DNA of 64,000 nt from Frigidibacter mobilis (GCF_001620265.1 NZ_CP012661.1:2418001-2482000), one strand, 5' to 3'; counted from the stretch's first letter, positions 34,620-43,878 are shown. Program-made: numbers and translations. The notes: a model not told the origin generated them from the letters alone.

Positions 34620-35556
34620 TCAGCGCAGCCCGGCGCGGGCGGCGGCGCGGCCGATGACGGCCACCACCGCCTCGGGGTCGGCATGGTGGGGCATGTGGCC
34701 GACGCCCGGCAGCACCGTCAGCCGCGCCCCCGGCACCTCGCGCGACAGCGGGCGGGAGTGGATGTCCAGCCCCACGGTGGTATCGGCATCGCCATGCAGC
34801 ACCTCGACGGGCAGCGACAGCGCGGGATAGCCGGGGGCCATCGCCGCAAGTTCGTCCTTCAGCGTGGCGCGCTGCTGCGCATTGGCCGCGAGCGTCTTGC
34901 GCGAGGCGGACATCAGCGGGCCGAAATGCGCGGCATAGCCCTCGGGCTCGGATTGCGGGGCAAAGACGCCCTCGACCATGCCGTTCACGGTGTTCGCGGG
35001 CACCAGCGCGGCGATGGCCGGCACCGCGACCGCCCGGCCCAGGGCCGAGGAGGTGACGCGGTAGAACAGCGGCAGATCCCCTTGCCACGGATGCGAGGCA
35101 GCGGCGAGCGTGACAAGGCCCGCGATGTTCCGGGGCCGCTGCACCGCCCAGGCCAGCGCCACCGAGCCGCCATAGCTGTGGCCAACCACCAGCGGCCGGT
35201 CTGCCCCCAGCTCCACCACGAGGTCGGCCAGCAGCTCCGCCTGCTCCGCCAGCGTGCCGCCCCCGGCAGCGCGTCGGAATAGCCAAAGCCGGACGGTCGG
35301 GCACGATCACGCGGTAGCGGTCACTCAGCCGCCCCACCAGATCGAAGGTCATGTCGCGGCCAGAGCCCGAGGCGCCGTGGATCAGCACCAGATCCGGCCC
35401 CTGCCCCGCCACCACCACATGCAGCCGGGTGCCGTCGATGGTGACGAAGCGCCCCTGCGGCGGGTTGGCGGCGCGCGTGGCCGCCTCGCGCGAGGCAGCG
35501 CAGGCGGTCAGCCCGAAACCTGCCGCCAGCGCAAGCGCGGCAGCGACACGGCCCAC
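34620..35556 (-). pseudogene. Alpha/beta hydrolase (lipoprotein-type), two frameshifts
   Basis: The N-terminal part starts at the GTG at 35556 with a lipoprotein signal ending LTAC, then GRFVTIDGTRLHVVVAGQGP and LVLIHGASGSGRDMTF up to VPDRP. A G is missing at 35289-35292, where FGYSDALPG should follow, and another in the C5 run 35260-35264. The frame is then correct to the end: PLVVGHSYGGSVALAW (Ser nucleophile), VLHGDADTTVG (Asp), [16 protein letters not shown] (His). Repaired, it is a normal 312-residue hydrolase. Overlapping layout with the metAA stop at 35558 suggests co-transcription. Sequencing error is likely. Confidence 0.8.
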
Positions 35557-35557
35557 C

Positions 35558-36493
35558 CTACGCGGCGACCGGCGCTCCGATCTCTTCAAGCCGGAACGGG
35601 GTGGTCTGGTAGATTTCGTTGATCCAGTTTCCATAGAGCAGATGTGCGTGGCTGCGCCAGCGGTTCAAGGGCGGGCGCGACGGATCGTTGCCGGGATAGT
35701 AGTTCATCGGCACGTTGATCGGCTTGCCGGCCGCGACATCGCGGTCATATTCCTCTTTCAGCGTGCCGGTGTCGTACTCGAAATGGTTGAAGATATAGAG
35801 CGCGCGGTGGCCCTCGTCCTGCACCAGGCAGGGGCCGACCTCGTCGGAGCCCAGCAGTGTCACCAGCCCCGGCGCGGCCTCGATCTCGGCCTGGCGCATC
35901 TCGGTCCAGCGGCTGACCGGGATCACGAAGTCATCGGAAAACCCGCGCAGCAGGGGCGAGGCGGGGGCGAGGTTCTGGTGGCGGAAGCAGCCGAAGGCCT
36001 TGGCCGGCAGGATATGCTTCTTCACCCCGTGGAAATGCCAGATCATCGCCATCCCGCCCCAGCACACGCCGAAGGTGGAATGCACATGGGTCTGGGTCCA
36101 GGCAAAGACCCGGGCCAGCTCGTCCCAATAGGTGACATCCTCGAACTCCAGGTGCTCGATCGGCGCGCCGGTGATGATGAGCCCGTCGAACTTGTCGCCG
36201 CTGGCCTCCACCTCGGCAAAGGGGCGGTAGAATTCCTCCATATGCTCGGCGGCGGTGTTGCGCGTCTCATGGTCGGTCATGCGGATCAGCTGGAACTCGA
36301 TCTGCAGCGGCGTCGCGCCGATCAGCCGGGCAAACTGGTTCTCGGTCTGGATCTTCTTGGGCATCAGGTTCAAGAGCCCGATGCGCAGGGGCCGGATATC
36401 CTGCATCGCCGCCCTGCCCGGCGACATGACCATGACGCCCTCTGCCGACAGGATGTCAAAGGCGGGAAGCGTCTCGGGCAGGGTGATGGGCAT
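35558..36493 (-). CDS. metAA: Homoserine O-acetyltransferase (MetA type)
   Basis: First committed step of methionine synthesis: acylates homoserine. The 311 residues carry the MetA fold with catalytic Cys144 in [15 protein letters not shown] and His/Glu in IFNHFEYD. In the acyl-CoA pocket, [16 protein letters not shown] has Glu113 where succinyl-CoA enzymes have Gly, so acetyl-CoA is predicted. [20 protein letters not shown] is characteristic. No SAM-II riboswitch was seen in the 65-base leader. It is followed by the hydrolase gene. Confidence 0.95.
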   Translation of the reverse strand: MPITLPETLPAFDILSAEGVMVMSPGRAAMQDIRPLRIGLLNLMPKKIQTENQFARLIGATPLQIEFQLIRMTDHETRNTAAEHMEEFYRPFAEVEASGDKFDGLIITGAPIEHLEFEDVTYWDELARVFAWTQTHVHSTFGVCWGGMAMIWHFHGVKKHILPAKAFGCFRHQNLAPASPLLRGFSDDFVIPVSRWTEMRQAEIEAAPGLVTLLGSDEVGPCLVQDEGHRALYIFNHFEYDTGTLKEEYDRDVAAGKPINVPMNYYPGNDPSRPPLNRWRSHAHLLYGNWINEIYQTTPFRLEEIGAPVAA

Positions 36494-36558
36494 GGTGCTC
36501 TCCTTCAGAGCTGGCGGACGGGACAGAGCAGGTCAGATAAGCGGTGCGGGCCGCGCAC

Positions 36559-37422
36559 TCAAGCCCTGCGATCCAGCGCCTCGGCGACCAGATCGGTAAA
36601 ATCATCCGGGCTGCGCAGGCGGGCCACGTCCTCGGCCCGCACCTTCAACCCCCAGTTGGCGGCCATCGCCGCATAGCGCGGCTGCCGGTGCGCCAGCGCG
36701 CGGGCATAGGTCCAGCGCACGAAGGCGTCAGGGTCCACGGCCTCCTCCTCCGCCCCGGTCTTTGCCAGATAGTCGGCCCAGGCGGCATGCAGGAAGGCGG
36801 GCTGGTAATACATCGGCTTGGGCGCACGGTCGAAGCGGCGCACCAGCTCGGCGGTATGCGCGTCCGACCCCTCGATCCAGATCATCAGCGTGTCTTGCGA
36901 CAGCGCGGTCAGCACCGGGTCGGCGGGATCCTCGGGGTTGACCACCTCGCAGATAGACCCCCCGGAATCGCAGACAAAATTCGGATAACCATAGATCGCC
37001 TGCGCGCGGCGGGCGAAATGGCCGGTGTCATGCAGCGCCGCGATCTCGGCCTGCCGGTGCTGTTCCTGCCGCTGCATGTACTCGGCGAAGGGCAGCCCGC
37101 CCCTGGCCGGATCGCCGGGCTTGCCAAGATAGGTCGACAGCGGCGCCAGGTTGTCGAAGGTGATGTTCGAGGCGATATAGACGCTGTCGGTCATCAGCAG
37201 CTCGCGCAGCAGCGGAACCTTCATCGCCTCGCGCTTGAAGTTGTCGGCGATATGCTCGCCCATATAGCGGGTGCCGATGCGGTAATCGACCGAGTAGTGG
37301 AACCAGCCCCCGCCCTCGCGCAAGAGGTTCGACAGATGGGTCTTGCCAAGGCCCGACATGCCGAACAGCAGCACCCGTTTTTCGGGGGCCGCCCGCCACG
37401 CCGCCGCATCCGCATAGATCAT
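36559..37422 (-). CDS. P-loop ATPase, hypothetical
   Basis: A 287-residue cytoplasmic NTP-binding protein. The start at 37422 (MIYADAAAWRAAPEKRVLLF) directly precedes Walker A GMSGLGKT (about 21-28). HYSVDYRIGTRYMGEHIADNF and YIASNITFDNLAPLSTYLGK follow, then a possible Walker B and base-recognition region, VCDSGGSICEVVN and LMIWIEGSDAHTAELV. The WFHYSVDYRIG segment resembles small-molecule kinase-like P-loop proteins found in Rhodobacterales, function unknown. It lies between an EamA gene and metAA on the same strand. Confidence 0.8.
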   Translation of the reverse strand: MIYADAAAWRAAPEKRVLLFGMSGLGKTHLSNLLREGGGWFHYSVDYRIGTRYMGEHIADNFKREAMKVPLLRELLMTDSVYIASNITFDNLAPLSTYLGKPGDPARGGLPFAEYMQRQEQHRQAEIAALHDTGHFARRAQAIYGYPNFVCDSGGSICEVVNPEDPADPVLTALSQDTLMIWIEGSDAHTAELVRRFDRAPKPMYYQPAFLHAAWADYLAKTGAEEEAVDPDAFVRWTYARALAHRQPRYAAMAANWGLKVRAEDVARLRSPDDFTDLVAEALDRRA

Positions 37423-37453
37423 CACCGCCCCCTGCCCGCTTCTTAAGGGGGAT

Positions 37454-38395
37454 TTAACCCTGCCCTGCGGCGGGGTCACGGCTTTTCTGCGCAGGGCGCC
37501 AGTACCGCAGCGCCCGCCCGTCGATCACGATCAACCCGGCGGCCAGCAGCGCAAAGCCCAGATAGGCGCGCAGCGGCAGCGCCTCGTGGAACATCACCGC
37601 ACCGATGACGATGGCGACCGGCGCCACCAGCAGCGTCACCAGGCTGAGATTGCCCGCCCCCGCCAGCTGCATCACCCGGTAATAGAGCACATAGGCCCCT
37701 GCGGTGGCGAACACCGCCAGATAGGCCAGCGCGCCCCAGGTCGCGGGCGCAAGGTGCAAGGGCGGCGGCCCCTCGACCAGCAGCGCGGCGGGCACCATCA
37801 CCAGCGCCGCGGCAGTCAGCATTCCGGCCGCGGCCAGTTCCGGCGCCATGCCGCGTGTGGTGACACGGCCAAGCGCACCGGCAAAGGCATAGCTCAGCGC
37901 CGCCCCCAGCACCGCCAGCTGCCCGAGCGAGCCGGGGTCGAACCGCGCCAGCGCGCCGATGCCGATGGCGACGGCCACGCCGGTGAAGCCCAGCAGCACG
38001 CCCGCGCCCTTGCGCAGCCCCAGCCGTTCATCCCGGAACACCGCCGCGGCGACCGCCACACCCAGGACTGCGGTGGCGGCATTGAGGATCGCGGCCAGCC
38101 CTGAATCGATGCGCGTCTGGCCCCAGACGATCAGCGTGAAGGGCAGCGCGTTGTTCAGCAGCCCCATGCCCAGGAACCCGGCCCAGACCCGCAGCCCCCG
38201 CGGCCGCGTGATGCCGCGCAGCGCCACCACGCCCCACATCAGCAGCGCGCCGAGCGCCACGCGAAAGGCAACGGTGGTCAGCACCCCGACCTCGGCCAGC
38301 GCCAGCCGGTTCGACGGGAAGGATCCGCCCCAGATCAGGGCAAGAAGCGCCATCAGCGCCCAGGCAAGCGGGGAGATGGAGGTCTGTTTCATCAT
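37454..38395 (-). CDS. EamA/DMT-family exporter
   Basis: A 313-residue inner-membrane transporter with two EamA repeats and about ten helices. It starts MMKQTSISPLAWALMALLAL with IWGGSFPSNRLAL, the typical W-G-x-x-F helix. The second repeat begins near YAFAGALGRVTTRG, with the late motif LVAPVAIVIGAVMFHEALPL. The E in FHEALPLRAYLG and in FRDERLGLRKG marks the two repeat ends. Substrate unknown (amino acid or metabolite efflux in relatives). Ends 31 bases before the ATPase start. Confidence 0.9.
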   Translation of the reverse strand: MMKQTSISPLAWALMALLALIWGGSFPSNRLALAEVGVLTTVAFRVALGALLMWGVVALRGITRPRGLRVWAGFLGMGLLNNALPFTLIVWGQTRIDSGLAAILNAATAVLGVAVAAAVFRDERLGLRKGAGVLLGFTGVAVAIGIGALARFDPGSLGQLAVLGAALSYAFAGALGRVTTRGMAPELAAAGMLTAAALVMVPAALLVEGPPPLHLAPATWGALAYLAVFATAGAYVLYYRVMQLAGAGNLSLVTLLVAPVAIVIGAVMFHEALPLRAYLGFALLAAGLIVIDGRALRYWRPAQKSRDPAAGQG

Positions 38396-38465
38396 GGCCG
38401 GACGCTAGGCCGGCGCGGGCGGCCCCGCCACCCGGATCTTGTGCCAAATACAATCACGAAAAAGC

Positions 38466-38496
38466 AGAAGGCCCCGCCGGGGCGAGGCCTTCTTTC
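38466..38496 (-). terminator. Rho-independent terminator after the FadL-like gene
   Basis: AGAAGGCC (38466-38473) pairs with GGCCTTCT (38486-38493) around a GC loop. On the minus strand it lies 23 bases after the porin stop and is followed by TGCTTTTT. Confidence 0.85.
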
Positions 38497-38518
38497 ACGT
38501 TCAGCGCATCATGCCGCG

Positions 38519-39610
38519 TCAGAAGCTGTAGCCGATCCGCAGACCCAGGGCGACGCCCTCGTTGTCCTTGAACTTGCCGAAGGTGACATTGGTGGTGGGT
38601 ACCGCAGTTTCGGTATCGCCCAGCCAAACATAGCGCACGCCGCCGGTGATCTTCATCGGGCCGCGTGTATAGGTGGTGGCGAGGCCCACCGAAGTGGCGC
38701 CGTCGGTCGGGCCGAGGTTGCCCGAGAAGCCGCCGATGGCGTCTTCATAACTGGCGGTGATCGCACCCGACCAGGTCTCGTTGAAACGCCGGCCAATGCC
38801 GATGCTGTAGGTGATGGTGTCGCCATCGTAATCGACCAGATTGCCATAGTAAGTGCTGTAAACGGTCGGGGCGATCACGAATTCCGACCAGTCCACCCAG
38901 CGGATCGAGCCGAACAGCAGCGTGTCGGCGGCAATGCCGGTCTGCGCCTCGAGGTGCAGCGACTGCGGGACCGTCACCTCCATCTTGCTCGGAATATCCG
39001 GTCCCGCGCCGGGATTCTCCGCCGTGGTGAAGTCATGGTCGATGGCCGAATTGTAGGTCAGCGACACCCGGGCCGCGATCTCGGGCTTTTCCCAGGCCAC
39101 GCCCACCAGGTAGCCATAGTCCAGCTCTTTCGAGGTCTCCATCGTGTAGCCGGTGTAAAGCGCAACCTCGCCCTCCGACTGCTGCGCCCGCAGGCCGCCG
39201 ATGACCGAGAAGCCGCCGTCGAGCTTGTAGCGCAGCATCGCCGTCAGGGCATGGGCGTCAATGGCTGCGGTGGAGCCAGCATAGGCATAGCCGGTCCCGG
39301 TCTTGTAATCGACATCGGCACCGATGGGTTCATCGAGCACCAGCGCGAAGTCCAGCTTGTCGGTGATTGCCACCTTCACGCCCAGCGACCAGGTGGTGTA
39401 GTCCCCCGCCATGTCGCCCGAGGAGTTACCGGTCACCGGGTACTGCTGCACGCCGCTGACATTGGGCGACACGTCGCCCAGGCTGAACTCGACATAGTTG
39501 CCCTTCTCGAAGAGGATGGCAACGGATTGCGTGGAGCGCTCGATGCCACCGGCATAGGCACCACCTGCAGTCAGAGCCGTGGCGCTGACCGTCATCAAGA
39601 CACGTCTCAT
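38519..39610 (-). CDS. FadL/OmpP1-type outer membrane transport protein
   Basis: A 363-residue outer-membrane beta barrel. The signal peptide MRRVLMTVSATALTAGGAYA (about 20 residues) is followed by the hatch-like start GGIERSTQSVAILFEKGNYV. Alternating strands run to a C-terminus ending in Phe (RIGYSF), the barrel assembly signature. The sequence GDVSPNVSGV and the barrel size fit OmpP1/FadL-like hydrophobic-substrate channels. Substrate unknown. It has its own terminator (38466) and a palindrome (39665) upstream. Confidence 0.87.
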   Translation of the reverse strand: MRRVLMTVSATALTAGGAYAGGIERSTQSVAILFEKGNYVEFSLGDVSPNVSGVQQYPVTGNSSGDMAGDYTTWSLGVKVAITDKLDFALVLDEPIGADVDYKTGTGYAYAGSTAAIDAHALTAMLRYKLDGGFSVIGGLRAQQSEGEVALYTGYTMETSKELDYGYLVGVAWEKPEIAARVSLTYNSAIDHDFTTAENPGAGPDIPSKMEVTVPQSLHLEAQTGIAADTLLFGSIRWVDWSEFVIAPTVYSTYYGNLVDYDGDTITYSIGIGRRFNETWSGAITASYEDAIGGFSGNLGPTDGATSVGLATTYTRGPMKITGGVRYVWLGDTETAVPTTNVTFGKFKDNEGVALGLRIGYSF

Positions 39611-39664
39611 ATTAGAACCTCATCCCTGCGTGTTCGGCTGTAACGATCACGCATTCGTGGCCAG

Positions 39665-39679
39665 CGTCAATCATTGACG
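39665..39679. promoter_or_regulatory. Palindrome upstream of the FadL-like gene
   Basis: CGTCAAT-C-ATTGACG, a perfect 7-bp inverted repeat with a 1-base centre, 55 bases before the porin ATG. It is not an FNR site. The regulator is unknown. Confidence 0.45.
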
Positions 39680-39756
39680 TCACGTCGCAGCATGGCAGGG
39701 TTGCGCTTTTTGCAATGCAGCGAAGATCTTGGCGAGCGGCGCGGCGGCGCAGCATC

Positions 39757-40692
39757 CTACCCCAGCGCCGGCGGAACCGGCCGCCGCCCGGCCCGTGCAT
39801 CGGCGGCGAGATTGATCCAGTTGGCGCCGAAGATGATCGCGCCGCCGGCAAAGACCCAGATGTCCAGCGGCTCGCCATACATCGCCATGCCCACCACGCC
39901 GATCAGCGGCAGGCGCAGGAAGTCGATGGGCGTGACGATGGAGGCAGGCGCCAGCGACAGTGCCGTGGTCAGGCACCAATGCGCGCCAAGCCCGGCAAGG
40001 CCGATCACCACCAGCGGCAGCCAGCTTGCCGGCGCGGGCCAGGCCATCTGCCCGTCCCACAGCGCGCAGACCAGCGCCAGCACCAGCTGGATCGCACAGA
40101 GCCAGTGCAGGATGCCAAGCGTCGTCACCTTGCGCGTCAGCCGCTTGGTCACGATGGCTGAACCGGCAAAGCCGATGGCCGCACCAAAGGCGGCAAGGAT
40201 CCCCGGGCTGAACCCGCCCGCGCCCCAGGGCCGCGCCACCAGCAGGATTCCGGCAAAGCCGATGGCCGCCGTCAGCAGCTTGACCGGCATCAGCCGTTCC
40301 CCCAGCAGCAGCGGCGCCGCCAGCGCCACCATGATCGGGTAGGAGAACTCCACCGCGAACAGCTGCGCCAGCGGGATCAGCGTCAGCGCATAGAGCCACA
40401 GGTTCTGCCCGGCGAAATGCGCCGAGTTGCGCAACAGGTGCAGGCCCATGAAGCGCGGCGCGAGGTCCCCCTGCCGCCGCAGCGCCAGCGCGATGGCATC
40501 GACCAGAAGCAGCCCCAGCAGCGAGCGCCAGATCATGATCTCGAAGGTATCAAGCTGCCCCTGCACCTCGCGGCCCGCAACGGCCATCGCCGAAAAGCCG
40601 AAGATCGCCCCCATCATCCACAGCGCCGCCAGCAGCGGGCGGTGCTGTGTCCCGCGCGGCGGCGCGGGCTGTTCAACCTGTGTGACTGTCAT
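39757..40692 (-). CDS. EamA/DMT-family exporter (second)
   Basis: A 311-residue transporter with two EamA repeats. It starts MTVTQVEQPAPPRGTQHRPL at 40692, followed by FGFSAMAVAGREVQGQ and LDTFEIMIWRSLLGLLL, typical of the group. The second repeat includes AAIGFAGSAIVTKRLTRK and ends with ASIVTPIDFLRLPLIGVVG and YGEPLDIWVFAGGAIIFG. It is only distantly similar to the EamA at 37454, so not a tandem duplicate. Substrate unknown. Confidence 0.9.
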   Translation of the reverse strand: MTVTQVEQPAPPRGTQHRPLLAALWMMGAIFGFSAMAVAGREVQGQLDTFEIMIWRSLLGLLLVDAIALALRRQGDLAPRFMGLHLLRNSAHFAGQNLWLYALTLIPLAQLFAVEFSYPIMVALAAPLLLGERLMPVKLLTAAIGFAGILLVARPWGAGGFSPGILAAFGAAIGFAGSAIVTKRLTRKVTTLGILHWLCAIQLVLALVCALWDGQMAWPAPASWLPLVVIGLAGLGAHWCLTTALSLAPASIVTPIDFLRLPLIGVVGMAMYGEPLDIWVFAGGAIIFGANWINLAADARAGRRPVPPALG

Positions 40693-40744
40693 TGCGCGTC
40701 TCCCCGGGCCGCACTTGTCGGGCCGGGTTCGGCAAATGTCCAGC

Positions 40745-41017
40745 CTAGCCGATGCGCTGGAACTCGCGCTGTATCCCGCCTGTCGCACGGAACCAGTCCG
40801 AGGCGCGGGTGCGCGCCTGATGGGCATCGAAGGCGGCGGCATCGGCGAAGGTTTCGGCCACGCGCCAGACCAGCGGGTCAGCGGTTTGGTCAATCTCGAA
40901 CGCGAGGCAGCCCGGCTCCTCGCGCGTCAGCCGCAGATGCTCGGGCAGATGCCGCGCGACAATCTCCGCCTCGGCCCCGTCGCGGCAGCGCAGCCAGCCG
41001 GTCAGCTGGACCGTCAC
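40745..41017 (-). CDS. ABM-fold (antibiotic biosynthesis monooxygenase-like) protein
   Basis: A 90-residue protein of the dimeric alpha/beta-barrel ABM fold. The GTG at 41017 is chosen because it overlaps the potA-like stop as GTGA. VTVQLTGWLRCRDGAEAEIV, LRLTREEPGCLAFEIDQ, VWRVAETFADAAAFDAHQAR and SDWFRA show the family order. It is probably co-transcribed with the ABC transporter. Relatives include quinone-modifying enzymes; function here unknown. Confidence 0.8.
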   Translation of the reverse strand: MTVQLTGWLRCRDGAEAEIVARHLPEHLRLTREEPGCLAFEIDQTADPLVWRVAETFADAAAFDAHQARTRASDWFRATGGIQREFQRIG

Positions 41018-42141
41018 CGGAACAGCACCAGCGCGCCCGCGCTCCAAGCCACGCGGGTGCGGGTGCCGATGTCCAGCACCGGGCGCCCGAAGACGTTGCG
41101 CATGGAGATCCGCACCGGGCTGTCCACCCCGTCAAGCCGCACGTCGTAATAGGTCATGTCGCCGTAATACACGACCTCCTCGATGGTGCCGGGGGTCTCG
41201 CGTTCGGTGGTGGTCTGGCCTTCATAGAGCATGGTCAGCGTTTCGGGCCGGAAGCCGACGCTGGTCTCGCCGCCGGTGATCGCGCCGGGAGCCTGGCTTG
41301 CGTCGATCTCGGTCTGGCCAAGGCCCTGCACCTCGATACCGATGCGGCCCGCCGCCTCGGTCAGCACCTTCGCCGGCAGGAAGTTCATCACCCCGATGAA
41401 ATTCGCCACCTGCCGCGAGTTGGGACGGCGATACAAAGTCTCCGGGTCGGCCAGCTGCGCGATCTGCCCCTCGAACATCACCGCGATGCGGTCCGACATC
41501 ACCAGCGCCTCTTCCTGGTCATGGGTGACCAGGATGAAGGTGATGCCCACCTGCCGCTGCAGGCGGATCAGCTCTACCTGCATCTGCTCGCGCATCTTCT
41601 TGTCCAGCGCCGACAGGGGTTCGTCCAGCAGCAGCACCTTGGGCTTGAGGATCAGCGCCCGCGCCAGCGCCACCCGCTGCCGCTGCCCGCCCGACAGGGC
41701 ATGGGCGGCGCGCTTGCCGTACCCCTTGAGGCCCACCATCTCCAGCGCCTCATCGACCCGGCGCGCCTTCTCGGCAGGGGTGCCGCCCTCGCGGCGCAGG
41801 CCGAAGCCCACGTTCTGCTCCACCGTCAGATGCGGGAAGATCGCGTAGGACTGGAACACCATGTTCGTGGGTCGCACGTTGGCGGGCACATCCGCCATGT
41901 GCTTGCCGTCGATCAGCACCGCGCCCGACGAGATATCCTCGAACCCCGCGATGGTGCGCAAGAGCGTGGTCTTGCCGCAGCCAGACGGCCCCAGCAGCGA
42001 GAAGAACTCGCCGGCCTTGATGGTGGCGTTGATCCCGCGCAGCGCGTGGTAATCGCCGTAGTATTTGTGCACGTCCCGGAACTCGATCATCGTCGGGCGC
42101 GGCGCAAGAGCCGCTGGGACAGCTTGGGGGACGGTGTTCAC
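41014..42141 (-). CDS. potA: Polyamine-type ABC transporter ATP-binding protein (PotA-like)
   Basis: ATPase of a spermidine/putrescine-type importer, 375 residues. Walker A is GPSGCGKTT, signature LSGGQRQRVALARAL, Walker B LLLDEPLSALDKKMREQMQV, switch THDQEEALVMSDRIAVM. A C-terminal TOBE-type regulatory domain follows (about 290-375). It overlaps the potC stop as ATGA and the downstream ABM gene as GTGA. The binding-protein gene is not in the window. Confidence 0.94.
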   Translation of the reverse strand: MNTVPQAVPAALAPRPTMIEFRDVHKYYGDYHALRGINATIKAGEFFSLLGPSGCGKTTLLRTIAGFEDISSGAVLIDGKHMADVPANVRPTNMVFQSYAIFPHLTVEQNVGFGLRREGGTPAEKARRVDEALEMVGLKGYGKRAAHALSGGQRQRVALARALILKPKVLLLDEPLSALDKKMREQMQVELIRLQRQVGITFILVTHDQEEALVMSDRIAVMFEGQIAQLADPETLYRRPNSRQVANFIGVMNFLPAKVLTEAAGRIGIEVQGLGQTEIDASQAPGAITGGETSVGFRPETLTMLYEGQTTTERETPGTIEEVVYYGDMTYYDVRLDGVDSPVRISMRNVFGRPVLDIGTRTRVAWSAGALVLFR

Positions 42142-42950
42142 AGGAAGCCTCCGGTATCCTTGGCGCCGGTCTTCTTCAGCCCGCGGCGGCGGAAATATTC
42201 AGCGATGGTCAGCAGCAGGACCGACAGCGCGACCAGAATGGTGCCAAGCGCCATGATCGCCGGGATCTGCTTGGGAAAGCGCAGCTGCGAGTAGATGTAG
42301 ACCGGCAGCGTCGGTTCGGACCCGGCCAGGAAAAACGCGATGATGAATTCATCAAGGCTGATGGTGAACGAGATCAGCAGCGAGGAAATGATCCCCGGCA
42401 TCACCAGCGGCAGCGTGATGAGCCGGAAGGTGGACAGCTTGCTCTCGCCAAGGTCATAGGCCGCCTCCTCCAGCGACTTGTCGAGGCTCTGGAACGCCGC
42501 CGACAGGATCGCAATGGCGAAGGGGGTGCAGATCAGCGTGTGGCCCAGGATCACCGTCCAGATCGCAAGGTTGATGCCGATCCCCAGCAGCACCATCAGC
42601 AGCGACATCGCCACGATCACCTCGGGCAGCACCAGCGGCAGCATGATGAGGCCCATCAGCCCGCCCTTGCCCGGAAACTCGTAGCGCGTCGAGGCGCGGG
42701 CAGCGAAGATCCCCAGCGTCGTCGCCAGCACCGAGGAGGACACCGCGATGATAAGCGAGTTCTTCAGCGCCAGGTGCAGCGTCGGCAGGTCTGTCAGCGC
42801 GGCGAACCATTGGGTGGTGAAGCCACGCAGCGGGAAAGAGATGATTGTGGCATCGTTGAAGGCGAAGATCGGCAGCAGCACGATCGGCGCATAGAGGAAG
42901 ATCAGATAGAGGATGGCGTAGAGGCGCAGGCCCTGACCCTGACCCTTCAT
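42138..42950 (-). CDS. potC: Polyamine-type ABC transporter permease (PotC-like)
   Basis: A 270-residue inner-membrane permease with about six helices. It starts MKGQGQGLRLYAILYLIFLY, then APIVLLPIFAFNDATIISFP. The EAA loop EEAAYDLGESKLSTFRLITL carries the G needed to contact the ATPase. The C-terminus has PVYIYSQLRFPKQIPAIMAL and LLLTIAEYFRRRGLK. It overlaps the potA start by 4 bases and follows potB after 34 bases. Confidence 0.93.
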   Translation of the reverse strand: MKGQGQGLRLYAILYLIFLYAPIVLLPIFAFNDATIISFPLRGFTTQWFAALTDLPTLHLALKNSLIIAVSSSVLATTLGIFAARASTRYEFPGKGGLMGLIMLPLVLPEVIVAMSLLMVLLGIGINLAIWTVILGHTLICTPFAIAILSAAFQSLDKSLEEAAYDLGESKLSTFRLITLPLVMPGIISSLLISFTISLDEFIIAFFLAGSEPTLPVYIYSQLRFPKQIPAIMALGTILVALSVLLLTIAEYFRRRGLKKTGAKDTGGFL

Positions 42951-42984
42951 CTGCGGCTCTCCTTCCGGCGTAGGGGCGCACCCG

Positions 42985-43878
42985 TCATTTCTTCACCCGC
43001 AGGAACCGGGCGTTCAGCAGCACGAAACCCAGCGCGACCACCGTCACGATCAGCATGGCCGACACCGCCAGCGCCGAGCCGAGGGGGCGGTTGTCCTGGT
43101 CGAGCATCTGGCTCTGGATCAGGTTGGCGATCATCGGGATCTTGCCGCCGCCGATCAGCTGCGGGGTGACATAGTCGCCGATGGTCGGGATCAGCACGAT
43201 CAGCACCGCCGCCACCACACCCGGCATCGCCAGCGGCAGCGTCACCCGCCAGAAGGTCATCAGCCGCGATTCGCCCAGGTCCTGCCCGGCCTCAAGCAAG
43301 GACCGGTCGATCTTCTCCAGCGCCACGAAGATCGGCAGGATGGCGAAGGGCGCATAGGCATGGGCCAGCGTGATGACGATGGAATTGACATTGTAGAGGA
43401 TGAAGGTCAGCGGCTCGTCGATCAGCCCCAGCGACTTCAGGCCCGAATTGATGACGCCGTTATAACCCAGGATCACCTTCCACAGGAACACCCGGATCAG
43501 GTAGCTGGTCCAGAACGGGATGGTAATCAGGAACAGCCACAGCGACTTGCGGTCGGGCGCGACGTGGAAGGACACGTAATAGGCCACCGGGAACGCCAGG
43601 ATCACCGTCACCGCCGTGACCATCATCGACACGGACAAGGACCGCATCATCACCGCGCGGTAGATCGGCTGCGTCCATGTGGTGATGTAGTTCTCGAAGG
43701 TGAACTCCCAGACGATGCGGGTCACCGTGTCGCCATCGGTCAGGAAGGAATAGGCCAGGATCGTCGCCAGCGGTGCCGCCAACAGCAGCAGCGCATAAAG
43801 CGCGGTGGGGCTTATCAGCGTGTATCCGGCAAATGCCTCGGTCCGCCGGAAGCGGTGCCACCACGATTTGTCTTCCAT
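42985..43878 (-). CDS. potB: Polyamine-type ABC transporter permease (PotB-like)
   Basis: A 297-residue inner-membrane permease. The ATG at 43878 (MEDKSWWHRFRRTEAFAGYT) is the family start; the frame is open well upstream without family match. EAA loop EAGQDLGESRLMTFWRVTLP; FWTSYLIRVFLWKVILGYNG and PTIGDYVTPQLIGGGKIPMI are typical of PotB. It is the first gene of the potB-C-A-ABM unit. No periplasmic PotD/F gene lies nearby. Confidence 0.94.
   Translation of the reverse strand: MEDKSWWHRFRRTEAFAGYTLISPTALYALLLLAAPLATILAYSFLTDGDTVTRIVWEFTFENYITTWTQPIYRAVMMRSLSVSMMVTAVTVILAFPVAYYVSFHVAPDRKSLWLFLITIPFWTSYLIRVFLWKVILGYNGVINSGLKSLGLIDEPLTFILYNVNSIVITLAHAYAPFAILPIFVALEKIDRSLLEAGQDLGESRLMTFWRVTLPLAMPGVVAAVLIVLIPTIGDYVTPQLIGGGKIPMIANLIQSQMLDQDNRPLGSALAVSAMLIVTVVALGFVLLNARFLRVKK

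Noticed and set aside
36494-36558. SAM-II riboswitch upstream of metAA
   Set aside because: Expected in many alphaproteobacteria, but the 65-base leader shows neither the conserved stem nor the pseudoknot sequences.
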